A stretch of DNA of 64,000 bases, taken from NCBI RefSeq assembly GCF_900096975.1, contig NZ_FMYQ01000016.1, positions 1 through 64,000 on the forward strand, given 5' to 3'. Both the position numbers and the translations under genes were made by a program. The notes beneath the pieces were generated by a model. It was not told the origin of the DNA and made no database searches. It saw nothing but the letters and a program-made list of their open reading frames with translations. The stretch is from Paraburkholderia lycopersici. GTDB taxonomy: Bacteria; Pseudomonadota; Gammaproteobacteria; Burkholderiales; Burkholderiaceae. Below, piece after piece: positions 8,149-17,026 of the stretch; positions within the stretch are counted from its first letter, which is position 1, and the number at the start of each line of letters is the position of its first letter.

Positions 8149-8643
8149 TCAACGGATGGGCAAAGCCGTCGTTTCCTTGAACGTGTCGAGCGAGAAGCTC
8201 GACTTCACGTCGATCACCGACGGATGGTGCAGCAACTGGTCCTGCACGAAGCGCGAAAAATGCGCCATGTCCTCCACCTGCACGCGCAACAGGAAATCCA
8301 TGTCGCCGGTCATGGCGTGGCAGGCGACCACTTCCGGCCAGGCCTGCACCGCCGCCCGAAAAAGCTCGGCGTGCGTGACGCCCTCGCGCCCCGCCGCCGT
8401 CGGGCCGCGTTTTTCCAGCCGCACATTCACATAGGCGAGCAGATCGAGCCCGAGCTTCTGGGCGTCGAGCAGCGCCACATAGCCGCGGATCACGCCGCTT
8501 TCCTCCAGCCGCCGGATGCGCCGCAGACACGGGCTCGGCGAGAGGTTCACGCGCTCGGCGATCTCCTGGTTCGAGAGCCGCCCGTTCTCCTGAAGAATCG
8601 CCAGAATACGCCTGTCGATTGCGTCCAATTCGATACTTGCCAT
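8149..8643 (-). CDS. Lrp/AsnC-family transcriptional regulator
   Basis: 164-residue feast/famine regulator. The N-terminal winged helix-turn-helix is typical (LDAIDRRILAILQENGRLSNQEIA, then VNLSPSPCLRRIRRLEESGVI, residues about 6-53), followed by a RAM/AsnC effector domain (VACHAMTGDMDFLLRVQVED near 107-126). Such proteins sense amino acids and often control a divergent gene. Here the divergent neighbour is hppD (183 bp between starts), so it is probably an amino-acid-responsive regulator of tyrosine catabolism. The effector and the target are inferred from position. Confidence 0.92.
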   Translation of the reverse strand: MASIELDAIDRRILAILQENGRLSNQEIAERVNLSPSPCLRRIRRLEESGVIRGYVALLDAQKLGLDLLAYVNVRLEKRGPTAAGREGVTHAELFRAAVQAWPEVVACHAMTGDMDFLLRVQVEDMAHFSRFVQDQLLHHPSVIDVKSSFSLDTFKETTALPIR

Positions 8644-8826
8644 TTCCTGCCGTCCAATCGTTCAGTCCGGGCAGTTTATAGCGCAAATTGATCTGCCAGC
8701 GACCCAAATCGCAAGTTTTCTCCTGGTACGACCGTCTACACTCGTTCGGCGAAATCCGCTCTACAACTTGGTATGAGGCCGCAGCAGGCGCTAACGCCCT
8801 CGCCGCGACCGACACAGGAGACAACC
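8644..8826. promoter_or_regulatory. Divergent lrp-type / hppD promoter region
   Basis: This 183-bp gap holds both promoters. On the minus strand TATAAA (8675-8680) is a -10 candidate for the Lrp-type gene. On the plus strand TACACT (8737-8742) is a -10 candidate for hppD. No convincing -35 boxes are seen, as expected for activator-dependent promoters. AGGAGA at 8816-8821 is the hppD ribosome-binding site. An Lrp operator is likely here but I cannot delimit it. Confidence 0.45.
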
Positions 8827-9924
8827 ATGCAGGTCCCCAACTGGGAGAACCCCGTCGGCACCGACGGCTTCGAGTTCATCGAATACACCGCGCCGAACCC
8901 CAAGGCGCTCGGCAAGCTGTTCGAGCGCATGGGCTTCACGGCCGTCGCGCGCCACCGCCACAAGGACGTGACGCTCTACCGCCAGGGCGATATCAACTTC
9001 ATCGTCAACGGCGAACCCGATTCGTTCGCGCAGCGCTTCGCGCGCCTGCACGGCCCGTCCATCTGCGCGATCGCGTTCCGCGTGCAGGACGCCGCCAAGG
9101 CCTACCAGCGCGCGCTCGAACTGGGCGCATGGGGCTTCGACAACAAAACGGGCCCGATGGAATTGAACATTCCGGCGATCAAGGGCATCGGCGACTCGCT
9201 GATCTATTTCGTCGACCGCTGGCGCGGCAAGAACGGCGCGGCGCCGGGCAGCATCGGCGACATCAGCATCTATGACGTCGATTTCGAGCCGATTCCGGGC
9301 GCCGAGCAGAACCCGGCGGGCCACGGCCTCACCTACATCGATCACCTCACGCACAACGTCCACCGCGGCCGCATGGCCGAATGGGCCGAATTCTACGAAC
9401 GCCTCTTCAACTTCCGCGAAATCCGCTACTTCGACATCGAAGGCAAGGTGACGGGCGTGAAATCGAAGGCGATGACCTCGCCCTGCGGCAAAATTCGCAT
9501 CCCGATCAACGAGGAAGGCGGCGAAACGGCCGGCCAGATCCAGGAATACCTCGACGCCTATCACGGCGAAGGCATCCAGCACATCGCGCTCGGTACGAAC
9601 GACATCTACGGTACCGTGGATGGCCTGCGCGCCTCGAACATCACGCTGCTAGACACGATCGACACGTACTACGAGCTCGTGAACCGCCGCATTCCCGGAC
9701 ACACCGAGCCGCTGGAAGAGTTGAAGAAGCGCAAGATCCTGATCGACGGCGCCCCCGAGGATCTGCTGCTGCAGATCTTCACCGAGAACCAGATCGGCCC
9801 GATCTTCTTCGAGATCATCCAGCGCAAGGGCAACCAGGGCTTCGGCGAGGGCAACTTCAAAGCCCTGTTCGAGTCGATCGAGCTCGACCAGATCCGCCGC
9901 GGCGTGGTCCAGGACAAGGCCTGA
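8827..9924 (+). CDS. hppD: 4-hydroxyphenylpyruvate dioxygenase
   Basis: Fe(II)-dependent dioxygenase converting 4-hydroxyphenylpyruvate to homogentisate, the second step of tyrosine breakdown; cytoplasmic. The 365-residue protein has the two vicinal-oxygen-chelate domains of the family. The three iron ligands are His173 (IDHLTH), His252 (IQHIAL) and Glu329 (FFEIIQRKG), with the 79-residue His-to-His spacing of bacterial HPPD. The ATG at 8827 lies behind AGGAGACAACC. It diverges from an Lrp-type regulator and precedes an indolepyruvate oxidoreductase gene, giving an aromatic amino-acid catabolic neighbourhood. Homogentisate dioxygenase is not in the window. Confidence 0.97.
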   Translation: MQVPNWENPVGTDGFEFIEYTAPNPKALGKLFERMGFTAVARHRHKDVTLYRQGDINFIVNGEPDSFAQRFARLHGPSICAIAFRVQDAAKAYQRALELGAWGFDNKTGPMELNIPAIKGIGDSLIYFVDRWRGKNGAAPGSIGDISIYDVDFEPIPGAEQNPAGHGLTYIDHLTHNVHRGRMAEWAEFYERLFNFREIRYFDIEGKVTGVKSKAMTSPCGKIRIPINEEGGETAGQIQEYLDAYHGEGIQHIALGTNDIYGTVDGLRASNITLLDTIDTYYELVNRRIPGHTEPLEELKKRKILIDGAPEDLLLQIFTENQIGPIFFEIIQRKGNQGFGEGNFKALFESIELDQIRRGVVQDKA

Positions 9925-9962
9925 CGCGCTTAGGCAGACGGCCGGCTTCCCGAAGCGCAAAC

Positions 9963-10000
9963 AAAAAGGGCGAAGATCGCGCGATCTTCGCCCTTCTTAC
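9963..10000. terminator. Terminator between hppD and small secreted-protein gene
   Basis: A perfect 26-bp inverted repeat (GGGCGAAGATCGC at 9968-9980 and its complement at 9981-9993) is flanked by AAAAA on the left and TTCTTACTTT on the right. The T-run is better on the minus strand, so it should stop the leftward small gene and probably also hppD. Confidence 0.8.
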
Positions 10001-10069
10001 TTTGGACTCCGCCGCCGCACACCCGGCTGCGGAGTCCGTGAATGGAATGCTGCGCGGATCAGCGCGGCA

Positions 10070-10258
10070 TCAGGATTGACGGTCGGCCTTCGCGGCCGGC
10101 ATGGCGTTCGTCTCAGCCTTGGCGCTCAGCGTGTACTGGGCGCATCGGGTCGTCACATTCTCGCCGCCCCTCGTGCCGGCGTTCGAATGCAGCGGCGCGC
10201 TCATGGCGAAGAACGCGGCCGAGACCGTCAGGAAGGTCTGGATATGTCGATTGTTCAT
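10070..10258 (-). CDS. Small secreted protein of unknown function
   Basis: 62-residue protein with a clear signal peptide: MNNRHIQTFLTVSAAFFAMS followed by Ala-Pro-Leu and a likely cleavage at SNA-GT near residue 28. The mature part of about 34 residues is polar, with one Cys and a KAETNAMPAAKADRQS tail. A strong AAAAGGAGTACAGC ribosome-binding region precedes the ATG, and a terminator lies just downstream, so I regard it as real despite its size. No family is recognised. The mature peptide is probably periplasmic. Confidence 0.6.
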   Translation of the reverse strand: MNNRHIQTFLTVSAAFFAMSAPLHSNAGTRGGENVTTRCAQYTLSAKAETNAMPAAKADRQS

Positions 10259-10654
10259 GCTGTACTCCTTTTTTCAGACTGCCTGTTGCGGTAGTACCCC
10301 TTTAAATTCCCAGGGCGTTGCGCGGTTCGCACAGGTGAGGGAGTTAGACAGGATATTCAAGACCGGTTCCTTGTCTGTGCAGGTTTTACAGGTTGTTACG
10401 CCGCGTGGAATTCCGATACATCCTTTCTACACGGGCGTTCGAGCCCCTTTTGCGACGTGCGGCCGCAGGCTCGAAACATGCTTCGAAATGCTGCGGCGCG
10501 GCACGCCGATGGCGAGAGCGGCGGGTTTGCCCGAGTGCTACTATCGAAGGAAAGCAGTCAATATGGCGACCCCGGCCAACGCATTCACAAGATGCCGAGG
10601 CCCTGCAGTTCTGGCGATCCCAAAACGGATTGGTTGGATGGAGGAAGACACATA
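10259..10654. other. Intergenic region before the indolepyruvate oxidoreductase gene
   Basis: Divergent promoter region of 396 bp without a convincing gene. TGC-TACTAT (10536-10544) is a possible extended -10 promoter for the plus-strand oxidoreductase, giving a leader of about 105 nt; GGATGGAGG (10636-10644) is its ribosome-binding region. The ribosome-binding site of the small leftward gene is at the other end. No riboswitch fold is recognised. Confidence 0.4.
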
Positions 10655-13600
10655 ATGAATGCCCCGCTCGACGCAGGTCAGCGCGCTTCGCTCGAAGCCG
10701 CACTCGCTTCCGTCACGCTCGACGACAAATACACCCTCGAACGCGGCCGCGCGTACATGAGCGGCATCCAGGCGCTGGTCCGCCTGCCGATGCTGCAGCA
10801 GGAACGCGACAAGGCCGCCGGTCTCGATACCGCGGGGTTCATTTCAGGCTATCGCGGCTCGCCGCTCGGCGGTCTCGACCAGTCGCTCTGGAAGGCGAAG
10901 CAGCACCTCGCCGCCCATCGGATCGTCTTTCAGCCCGGCGTCAACGAAGACCTCGCCGCGACCGCCGTCTGGGGCTCGCAGCAGGTGAACCTGTACCCGT
11001 CGGCGAAACACGACGGCGTGTTCTCGATGTGGTACGGCAAGGGCCCCGGCGTGGACCGCTGCGGCGACGTCTTCAAGCACGGCAACTCGGCCGGCTCGTC
11101 GCGTCACGGCGGCGTGCTCGTGCTCGCCGGCGACGACCACGCCGCCAAATCCTCGACGCTCGCGCACCAGTCGGAACACATCTTCAAGGCCTGCGGCCTG
11201 CCGGTGCTGTTCCCCTCGAACGTGCAGGAATACCTCGACTTCGGCCTGCACGGCTGGGCGATGAGCCGCTATTCGGGCCTCTGGGTCGCGATGAAGTGCG
11301 TGACCGACGTGGTGGAATCGTCGGCGTCGGTCGAGATCGATCCGCACCGCACCCGCATCGTCCTGCCCGACGATTTCGTCCTGCCCGAAGGCGGCCTGAA
11401 CATCCGCTGGCCCGATTCGCCGCTCGTGCAGGAAGCGCGTCTGCTCGACTACAAGTGGTACGCGGGCCTCGCCTACGTGCGCGCCAACAAGCTCGACCGC
11501 ATCGAGATCGATTCGCCGCACGCGCGCTTCGGCATCATGACCGGCGGCAAAGCCTATCTCGACGTGCGCCAGGCGCTCACCGACCTCGGCCTCGACGACG
11601 AAACCTGCTCGCGCATCGGCCTGCGGCTCTACAAGGTCGGCTGCGTCTGGCCGCTCGAAGCGCAGGGCGCGCAGGCCTTCGCGCGCGGGCTCGAAGAGAT
11701 TCTCGTGGTCGAGGAAAAGCGCCAGATCCTCGAATACGCGATCAAGGAAGAGCTGTACAACTGGCCCGACGCCCAGCGTCCGCGCGTGTACGGCAAGTTC
11801 GACGAGAAGGACGGCGCCGGCGGCGAATGGTCGGTGCCGATGGGCAACTGGCTGCTGCCGGCGCACTACGAGCTGTCGCCCGCGATCATCGCCAGGGCTA
11901 TCGCCACGCGGCTCGACAAGTTCGAGATGCCCGCCGACGTGCGCGCGCGCATCGCCGCGCGCATGGCCGTGATCGAGGCGAAGGAGAAGGCGCTCGCGAA
12001 GCCGCGCGTGCAGGTCGAGCGCAAGCCGTGGTTCTGCTCGGGCTGTCCGCACAACACCTCGACGAACGTGCCGGAAGGCTCGCGCGCGATGGCCGGCATC
12101 GGCTGCCATTACATGACCGTCTGGATGGACCGCAGCACGAGCACCTTCAGCCAGATGGGCGGCGAAGGCGTGGCGTGGGTCGGCCAGGCGCCGTTCACGA
12201 ACGACCGGCACGTGTTCGCCAACCTCGGCGACGGCACCTACTTCCACTCGGGCCTGCTCGCCATTCGCGCGGCGATCGCCTCGAAGGCGAACATCACCTA
12301 CAAGATTCTCTACAACGATGCGGTGGCGATGACGGGCGGCCAGCCCGTCGACGGCGTGCTGACCGTACCGCAGATCACGCATCAGCTCGCCGCCGAAGGC
12401 GCCGCGAAGATCGTCATCGTCACCGACGAACCGCAGAAGTACGAGGGCGTCACCTCGCTCGCGCCGGGCGTGGCGATCCACCCCCGCGACCGGCTCGACG
12501 CGATCCAGCGCGAACTGCGCGAAGTGCCCGGCACGACGATCCTGATCTACGACCAGACCTGCGCGACCGAGAAGCGCCGCCGCCGCAAGCGCGGCGCGTA
12601 TCCGGACCCGGCGAGGCGCGTCGTCATCAACGAGGCCGTCTGCGAAGGCTGCGGCGACTGCTCGGTGCAATCGAACTGCCTCTCGGTCGAGCCGCTCGAC
12701 ACCGAGTACGGCACGAAGCGCCAGATCAACCAGTCCACCTGCAACAAGGACTTCTCGTGCCTGAAGGGCTTCTGCCCGAGCTTCGTGACGGTGGAAGGCG
12801 GCCAGTTGCGCAAGCCGAAGGCGAGCAGCGTCGGCAACGACGCGATGCCGCCCGTGCCGACGCCCGACGTGCCCGCCCTCGCGCGCCCCTACGGCGTGCT
12901 CGTGACGGGCGTGGGCGGCACGGGCGTGGTGACGATCGGCGCGCTGCTCGGCATGGCCGCGCACCTCGAAGCCAAGGGCGTGACCGTGCTCGACGTGACC
13001 GGCCTCGCGCAGAAAGGCGGCGCCGTGATGAGCCACGTGCAGATCGCGAGCCGCCCCGACGATATCCACGCCACGCGCATCGCCATGGGCGAGGCGAAGC
13101 TCGTGATCGGCTGCGACGCCATCGTGACCGCCGGCGACGACTGCGTCTCGCGGATGCAGGCCGGCCAGACGCACGTCGTGCTCAACAGCACGCCGACGCC
13201 GACCGCCGAGTTCATCAAGAATCCGAACTGGCAGTTCCCGGGCTCGAACACCGAAGCCGACGTGCGCGCGGCGGCGGGCGAGGACAACGTGGCGACCGTC
13301 GATGCGAACCGCTACGCGCTCGCGCTGCTCGGCGACGCGATCTACACGAACCCGTTCGTGCTCGGCTACGCGTGGCAAAAGGGCTGGCTGCCGCTCACGC
13401 ACGAGTCGCTCGTGCGCGCGATCGAGCTGAACGCGGTGCAGGTCGAGAAGAATCTCGCGGCGTTCGAGTGGGGCCGCCGCGTGGCGCACGATCGCGCGGC
13501 CGTCGATGCGCTCGTGAAACCGCCGCGGCAGCCGGAACAGAACGCCGACGCCGCCGGCGCGAAGATCGTCTCGCTGCACACGCCGAAGGCGCTCGACGCG

Positions 13601-14254
13601 CTCATCGACAAGCGCGCGCAGTATCTCGCCGCGTATCAGAACGACGCGTACGCCGCGCGCTATCGCGCGCTCGTCGCGGAGGTGCGCGCGGCGGAGAGCG
13701 GCCTCGACCGCCCGGACGGCCAGTTCGCGCTGACCGAAGCCGTCGCGAAGAACCTGCACAAGCTGATGGCGTACAAGGACGAGTACGAAGTGGCGCGCCT
13801 CTACGCGGACCCCGCGTTCGTCGAGAAGCTGAAGGCGAGCTTCGAAGGCGACTGGAAGCTCAACTTCCATCTCGCGCCGCCCACGTTCGCGAAGCACGAC
13901 GACAAGGGCCATCTGCTGAAGAAGCAGTACGGCCCGCGGATGCTCCCGGCGATGCGCGTGCTCGCGAAGCTGAAGTTCCTGCGCGGCACGGCGTTCGATC
14001 CGTTCGGCCGCTCGGAGGAGCGCCGCCACGAACGCGCGCTGATCGGCGAGTACGAGGCGCTCGTGCGCGAACTCCTGGGCGGCGTGAACGCCGGAAATCT
14101 CGTGCTCGCCGTGGAACTGGCGAGCCTGCCCGACGGCATTCGCGGCTACGGTCACGTAAAGGAGAACAACCTCAAGGCCGTACGCGCGAAGTGGGCGACG
14201 CTGCTCGACAAGTGGCGCTCGCCGCAGGGCGGCGCGGCCCGTCACGCCGCCTGA
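10655..14254 (+). CDS. Fused indolepyruvate ferredoxin oxidoreductase
   Basis: 1,199-residue single-chain 2-oxoacid ferredoxin oxidoreductase of the indolepyruvate type (IorA and IorB fused). It oxidatively decarboxylates aryl-pyruvates to aryl-acetyl-CoA, using thiamine diphosphate and Fe-S clusters. N-terminal pyrimidine-binding and central TPP-binding regions are visible (GFISGYRGSPLGGLDQ near residues 50-66; GDGTYFHSGLLAIRAAI near 525-541). A 4Fe-4S motif lies at Cys663-x2-Cys666-x2-Cys669-x5-Cys675 with a further Cys set from Cys696. The C-terminal gamma-like domain begins at GVLVTGVGGTGVVTIG. GGAGG lies 10 nt before the ATG. Beside hppD and paaABCDE it suggests a phenylalanine-to-phenylpyruvate-to-phenylacetyl-CoA route, though the true substrate is not proven. 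Confidence 0.93.
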   Translation: MNAPLDAGQRASLEAALASVTLDDKYTLERGRAYMSGIQALVRLPMLQQERDKAAGLDTAGFISGYRGSPLGGLDQSLWKAKQHLAAHRIVFQPGVNEDLAATAVWGSQQVNLYPSAKHDGVFSMWYGKGPGVDRCGDVFKHGNSAGSSRHGGVLVLAGDDHAAKSSTLAHQSEHIFKACGLPVLFPSNVQEYLDFGLHGWAMSRYSGLWVAMKCVTDVVESSASVEIDPHRTRIVLPDDFVLPEGGLNIRWPDSPLVQEARLLDYKWYAGLAYVRANKLDRIEIDSPHARFGIMTGGKAYLDVRQALTDLGLDDETCSRIGLRLYKVGCVWPLEAQGAQAFARGLEEILVVEEKRQILEYAIKEELYNWPDAQRPRVYGKFDEKDGAGGEWSVPMGNWLLPAHYELSPAIIARAIATRLDKFEMPADVRARIAARMAVIEAKEKALAKPRVQVERKPWFCSGCPHNTSTNVPEGSRAMAGIGCHYMTVWMDRSTSTFSQMGGEGVAWVGQAPFTNDRHVFANLGDGTYFHSGLLAIRAAIASKANITYKILYNDAVAMTGGQPVDGVLTVPQITHQLAAEGAAKIVIVTDEPQKYEGVTSLAPGVAIHPRDRLDAIQRELREVPGTTILIYDQTCATEKRRRRKRGAYPDPARRVVINEAVCEGCGDCSVQSNCLSVEPLDTEYGTKRQINQSTCNKDFSCLKGFCPSFVTVEGGQLRKPKASSVGNDAMPPVPTPDVPALARPYGVLVTGVGGTGVVTIGALLGMAAHLEAKGVTVLDVTGLAQKGGAVMSHVQIASRPDDIHATRIAMGEAKLVIGCDAIVTAGDDCVSRMQAGQTHVVLNSTPTPTAEFIKNPNWQFPGSNTEADVRAAAGEDNVATVDANRYALALLGDAIYTNPFVLGYAWQKGWLPLTHESLVRAIELNAVQVEKNLAAFEWGRRVAHDRAAVDALVKPPRQPEQNADAAGAKIVSLHTPKALDALIDKRAQYLAAYQNDAYAARYRALVAEVRAAESGLDRPDGQFALTEAVAKNLHKLMAYKDEYEVARLYADPAFVEKLKASFEGDWKLNFHLAPPTFAKHDDKGHLLKKQYGPRMLPAMRVLAKLKFLRGTAFDPFGRSEERRHERALIGEYEALVRELLGGVNAGNLVLAVELASLPDGIRGYGHVKENNLKAVRAKWATLLDKWRSPQGGAARHAA

Positions 14255-14291
14255 CGGCTGACGGCTGACGGCTGACGGCTGACGGCTGACG
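14251..14291 (+). repeat. Heptanucleotide tandem repeat at the end of the oxidoreductase gene
   Basis: Five perfect copies of CTGACGG plus a sixth ending in C run head to tail from 14251 to about 14291. The TGA inside the first unit is the stop codon of the upstream gene. Because the unit is 7 bp, copy-number change cannot alter that protein but would change the spacing to the terminator at 14311. It looks like a simple-sequence repeat prone to slippage. Confidence 0.85.
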
Positions 14292-14310
14292 CAGCGTTGC
14301 CGTAAAAACG

Positions 14311-14344
14311 AAGGGCGCTCCGCTTGCACGGAGCGCCCTTTTCA
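14311..14344. terminator. Bidirectional terminator between oxidoreductase gene and maeB
   Basis: A 12-bp perfect stem (AAGGGCGCTCCG 14311-14322, complement 14329-14340) with a 6-nt loop CTTGCA, followed by TTTTC on the plus strand. It sits between convergent genes and can serve both. Confidence 0.9.
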
Positions 14345-14412
14345 TTGCATGACGAAGCGACGGAACCGGTAGCGAAAGCCGGCGCGCATCCCCCGCGCGC
14401 CGGCCCGAACCC

Positions 14413-16698
14413 TCAACGCGCCGCCTGCTTCGCGACCGCCGCGTTCGCCGAAGCGACCGCCGTCATGTTGATGATGCGGCGCACCGTCGCCGCCGGCGTG
14501 AGGATGTGCACGGGCTTCGAGGCGCCCAGCAGGAACGGCCCCACCGTCACGCCCTCGCCGCCGATAGTCTTCAGCAGGTTGTACGCGATGTTCGCCGCCT
14601 CGACGTTCGGCATGATGAGCAGGTTCGCCTCGCCCGCGAGCGTCGTGCCCGGGAACGCCTGCTTGCGGATCAGCTCGGAGAGCGCCGCGTCGCCGTGCAT
14701 TTCGCCGTCCACTTCGAGCTGCGGCGCGCGCTCCGAGATGCGCTGGCGCGCGGCCTGCATACGCTGCGAGGTCGACGACCGCACGCTGCCGAAATTCGAG
14801 CTGGAAAGCAGCGCGACCTTCGGCGCGATGCCGAACTTCTCGATCTCGCGCGCCGCGAGGATCGTCATGTCGGCGAGTTGTTCGGCGCCCGGCACTTCGT
14901 TCACGTAGGTGTCGCAGATGAACAGGTTGCGGCCCGGCAGCATCAGCAGGTTCATCGCCGCATAGGTCTCGGCGTTCGGCGCCTTGCCGAGCACCTGCTC
15001 GACGAACTTCAGGTGATAGTCGAAGCTGTTCACGAGGCCGCAGATCATGCCGTCCGCGTCGCCGAGATGCACGAGGATCGCGCCGATCAGCGTGTTGAAC
15101 TTGCGCATCGCGGCCTTCGCGACGTCGGGCGTCACGCCCTGGCGCGCGCCGAGTTCGTGATACGCCTGCCAGCTCTTCTGGTAGCGCGGATCGTCCTCCG
15201 GATCGACGATCTCGAAATCGGCGCCCGGACGCAGCTTCGAGCCCATCTTCTGCAGGCGCATTTCCACCACGGCCGGCCGCCCGACGATGATCGGCCTCGC
15301 GATCTTCTCGGTCAGCACGAACTGCGCGGCGCGCAGCACGCGCTCGTCCTCGCCCTCGGCGAACACGATGCGCGCCTGGCTCGCCTTCGCGGCCGCGAAC
15401 ACGGGACGCATCACCATGCCCGAGCGATACACCGTCGCGCCCAGTTGCTCGCGGTAGGCGTCCATGTCGGCGATCGGGCGCGTCGCCACGCCCGAATCCA
15501 TCGCCGCCTGCGCCACGGCCGGCGCGATCTTGATGATGAGGCGCGGGTCGAACGGCTTCGGAATCAGGTACTCCGGGCCGAATTCGAGCGTATGGCCCTC
15601 ATAGGCTTTCGCCACTTCGTCGCCCTGGTCGGTTTCCTCGGCGAGTCCGGCGATCGCGCGCACGCACGCGAGCTTCATCTCTTCCGTGATGGTCGTCGCG
15701 CCCACGTCGAGCGCGCCGCGGAAAATGAACGGGAAGCACAGCACGTTGTTGACCTGGTTCGGATAGTCCGAACGGCCCGTGGCGATGATCGCGTCCGGGC
15801 GCACCTTCTTCGCCTCCTCCGGGCGAATTTCCGGCTCCGGATTCGCGAGCGCGAGGATCAGCGGCGTCGCGCCCATGTCCTTCACCATCTCGGGCTTGAG
15901 CACGCCCGCGCCCGAACAGCCGAGGAACACGTCGGCGCCCCGGGTGGCGTCGCCGAGCGTGCGCGCCTGCGTATTGGCGGCATAGCGCGCCTTCGAAGGA
16001 TCGAGATTGCCGCGGCCCTCGTAGATCACGCCCTTCGAGTCGGCAACGAGAATGTTCTCCTTCTTCAGGCCGAGCTTCACGAGCAGGTCGAGGCACGCGA
16101 TGGCCGCCGCGCCCGCGCCCGAGCACACGAGTTTCACGCTGCCGAGCTGCTTGCCCACGACCTTCAGGCCGTTGAGGATGGCGGCCGAAGCGATGATGGC
16201 CGTGCCGTGCTGGTCGTCGTGGAAGACGGGGATCTTCATGCGCTCGCGCAGCTTCTGCTCGATGTAGAAGCACTCGGGCGCCTTGATGTCCTCCAGATTG
16301 ATGCCGCCGAGCGTCGGCTCGAGCATGGCGATGGCTTCGACGAGCTTGTCGGGGTCGCTTTCGTCGAGTTCGATGTCGAACACGTCGATGCCCGCGAACT
16401 TCTTGAAGAGGCAGCCCTTGCCCTCCATCACCGGCTTGGCCGCGAGCGGGCCGATGTTGCCGAGGCCGAGCACGGCCGTGCCGTTCGTCACGACGCCGAC
16501 GAGGTTCGCGCGCGAGGTGTACTTCTGCGCGTCGAGCGGGTCGGCGTGAATCGCCTCGCACGCGGCCGCGACGCCCGGCGAGTAGGCAAGCGAAAGATCG
16601 AGCTGATTGGACAGCGGTTTGGTCGGCGTGACCGAAATCTTGCCGGGCTTCGGATTCTGGTGATACGCGAGCGCGCTTTGCTTCAGTTGTTCATCCAT
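14413..16698 (-). CDS. maeB: NADP-dependent malic enzyme with phosphotransacetylase-like domain
   Basis: 761-residue MaeB-type malic enzyme, oxidatively decarboxylating malate to pyruvate with NADP+. N-terminal malic domain (LAYSPGVAAACEAI; GTAVLGLGNIGPLAAKPVMEGK; HDDQHGTAII) and NAD-binding domain (VCSGAGAAAIACLDLL) are followed by a C-terminal phosphotransacetylase-like domain (from about residue 430, FAEGEDERVLRAAQ). In characterised MaeB proteins that domain is regulatory, binding acetyl-CoA. The ATG at 16698 (MDEQLKQSALAYHQNP) matches the family N-terminus; the longer open frame upstream is not coding. Convergent with the oxidoreductase gene. It supplies NADPH and pyruvate when growth is on compounds entering at the TCA cycle. 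Confidence 0.96.
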   Translation of the reverse strand: MDEQLKQSALAYHQNPKPGKISVTPTKPLSNQLDLSLAYSPGVAAACEAIHADPLDAQKYTSRANLVGVVTNGTAVLGLGNIGPLAAKPVMEGKGCLFKKFAGIDVFDIELDESDPDKLVEAIAMLEPTLGGINLEDIKAPECFYIEQKLRERMKIPVFHDDQHGTAIIASAAILNGLKVVGKQLGSVKLVCSGAGAAAIACLDLLVKLGLKKENILVADSKGVIYEGRGNLDPSKARYAANTQARTLGDATRGADVFLGCSGAGVLKPEMVKDMGATPLILALANPEPEIRPEEAKKVRPDAIIATGRSDYPNQVNNVLCFPFIFRGALDVGATTITEEMKLACVRAIAGLAEETDQGDEVAKAYEGHTLEFGPEYLIPKPFDPRLIIKIAPAVAQAAMDSGVATRPIADMDAYREQLGATVYRSGMVMRPVFAAAKASQARIVFAEGEDERVLRAAQFVLTEKIARPIIVGRPAVVEMRLQKMGSKLRPGADFEIVDPEDDPRYQKSWQAYHELGARQGVTPDVAKAAMRKFNTLIGAILVHLGDADGMICGLVNSFDYHLKFVEQVLGKAPNAETYAAMNLLMLPGRNLFICDTYVNEVPGAEQLADMTILAAREIEKFGIAPKVALLSSSNFGSVRSSTSQRMQAARQRISERAPQLEVDGEMHGDAALSELIRKQAFPGTTLAGEANLLIMPNVEAANIAYNLLKTIGGEGVTVGPFLLGASKPVHILTPAATVRRIINMTAVASANAAVAKQAAR

Positions 16699-17026
16699 TT
16701 TCAGGCCTGCCTGGACGTGAGAGACATGAGAGAGAGAGAATGTTGTTGTTCGCGAGCCCGACGGTTCGCGCGGCGCCACGCACGTTTTCGAAGGCGCGGG
16801 GTCCGGCGCATGCGGCAAGGCAACGAACCCGGCAATAGAAGAAGCGGCGAGACGAAACGGCGCAACGGCGCATAACGCGGCGCGGGCGTTCCAGCGGGGC
16901 CGATTAGTGTACACCTGGCACCGTTCGCGGCCACGTGGGTCAATGACTGATACCGGGAATTCGCGCCGCCGGCAAAGCGCGGCGGCGCGACGCCTTGCGC
17001 GCTTTCGTCCTACGGTTGCGCGATGC
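16699..17026. other. Intergenic region upstream of maeB
   Basis: 328 bp between maeB and the next leftward gene. On the minus strand a TACACT -10-like box sits within GGTGTACACTAATC (about 16906-16920), a possible maeB promoter with no good -35. A GC-rich inverted repeat (CGCCGCCGG / CCGGCGGCG-type) lies near 16963-16988. No gene is supported here. Confidence 0.35.

Noticed and set aside
14251..14291. CRISPR-like array
   Set aside because: The units are 7 bp, contiguous and without spacers; no cas genes occur in the window.
10844..14329. Very long antisense open frame (over 1,100 codons) opposite the oxidoreductase gene
   Set aside because: An artefact of high GC and third-position bias in the real plus-strand gene; composition is Arg/His/Ala-rich with no domain.
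14506..16875. Long plus-strand open frame opposite maeB
   Set aside because: Shadow of maeB; low-complexity Arg/His/Asp-rich translation and no conserved motif.
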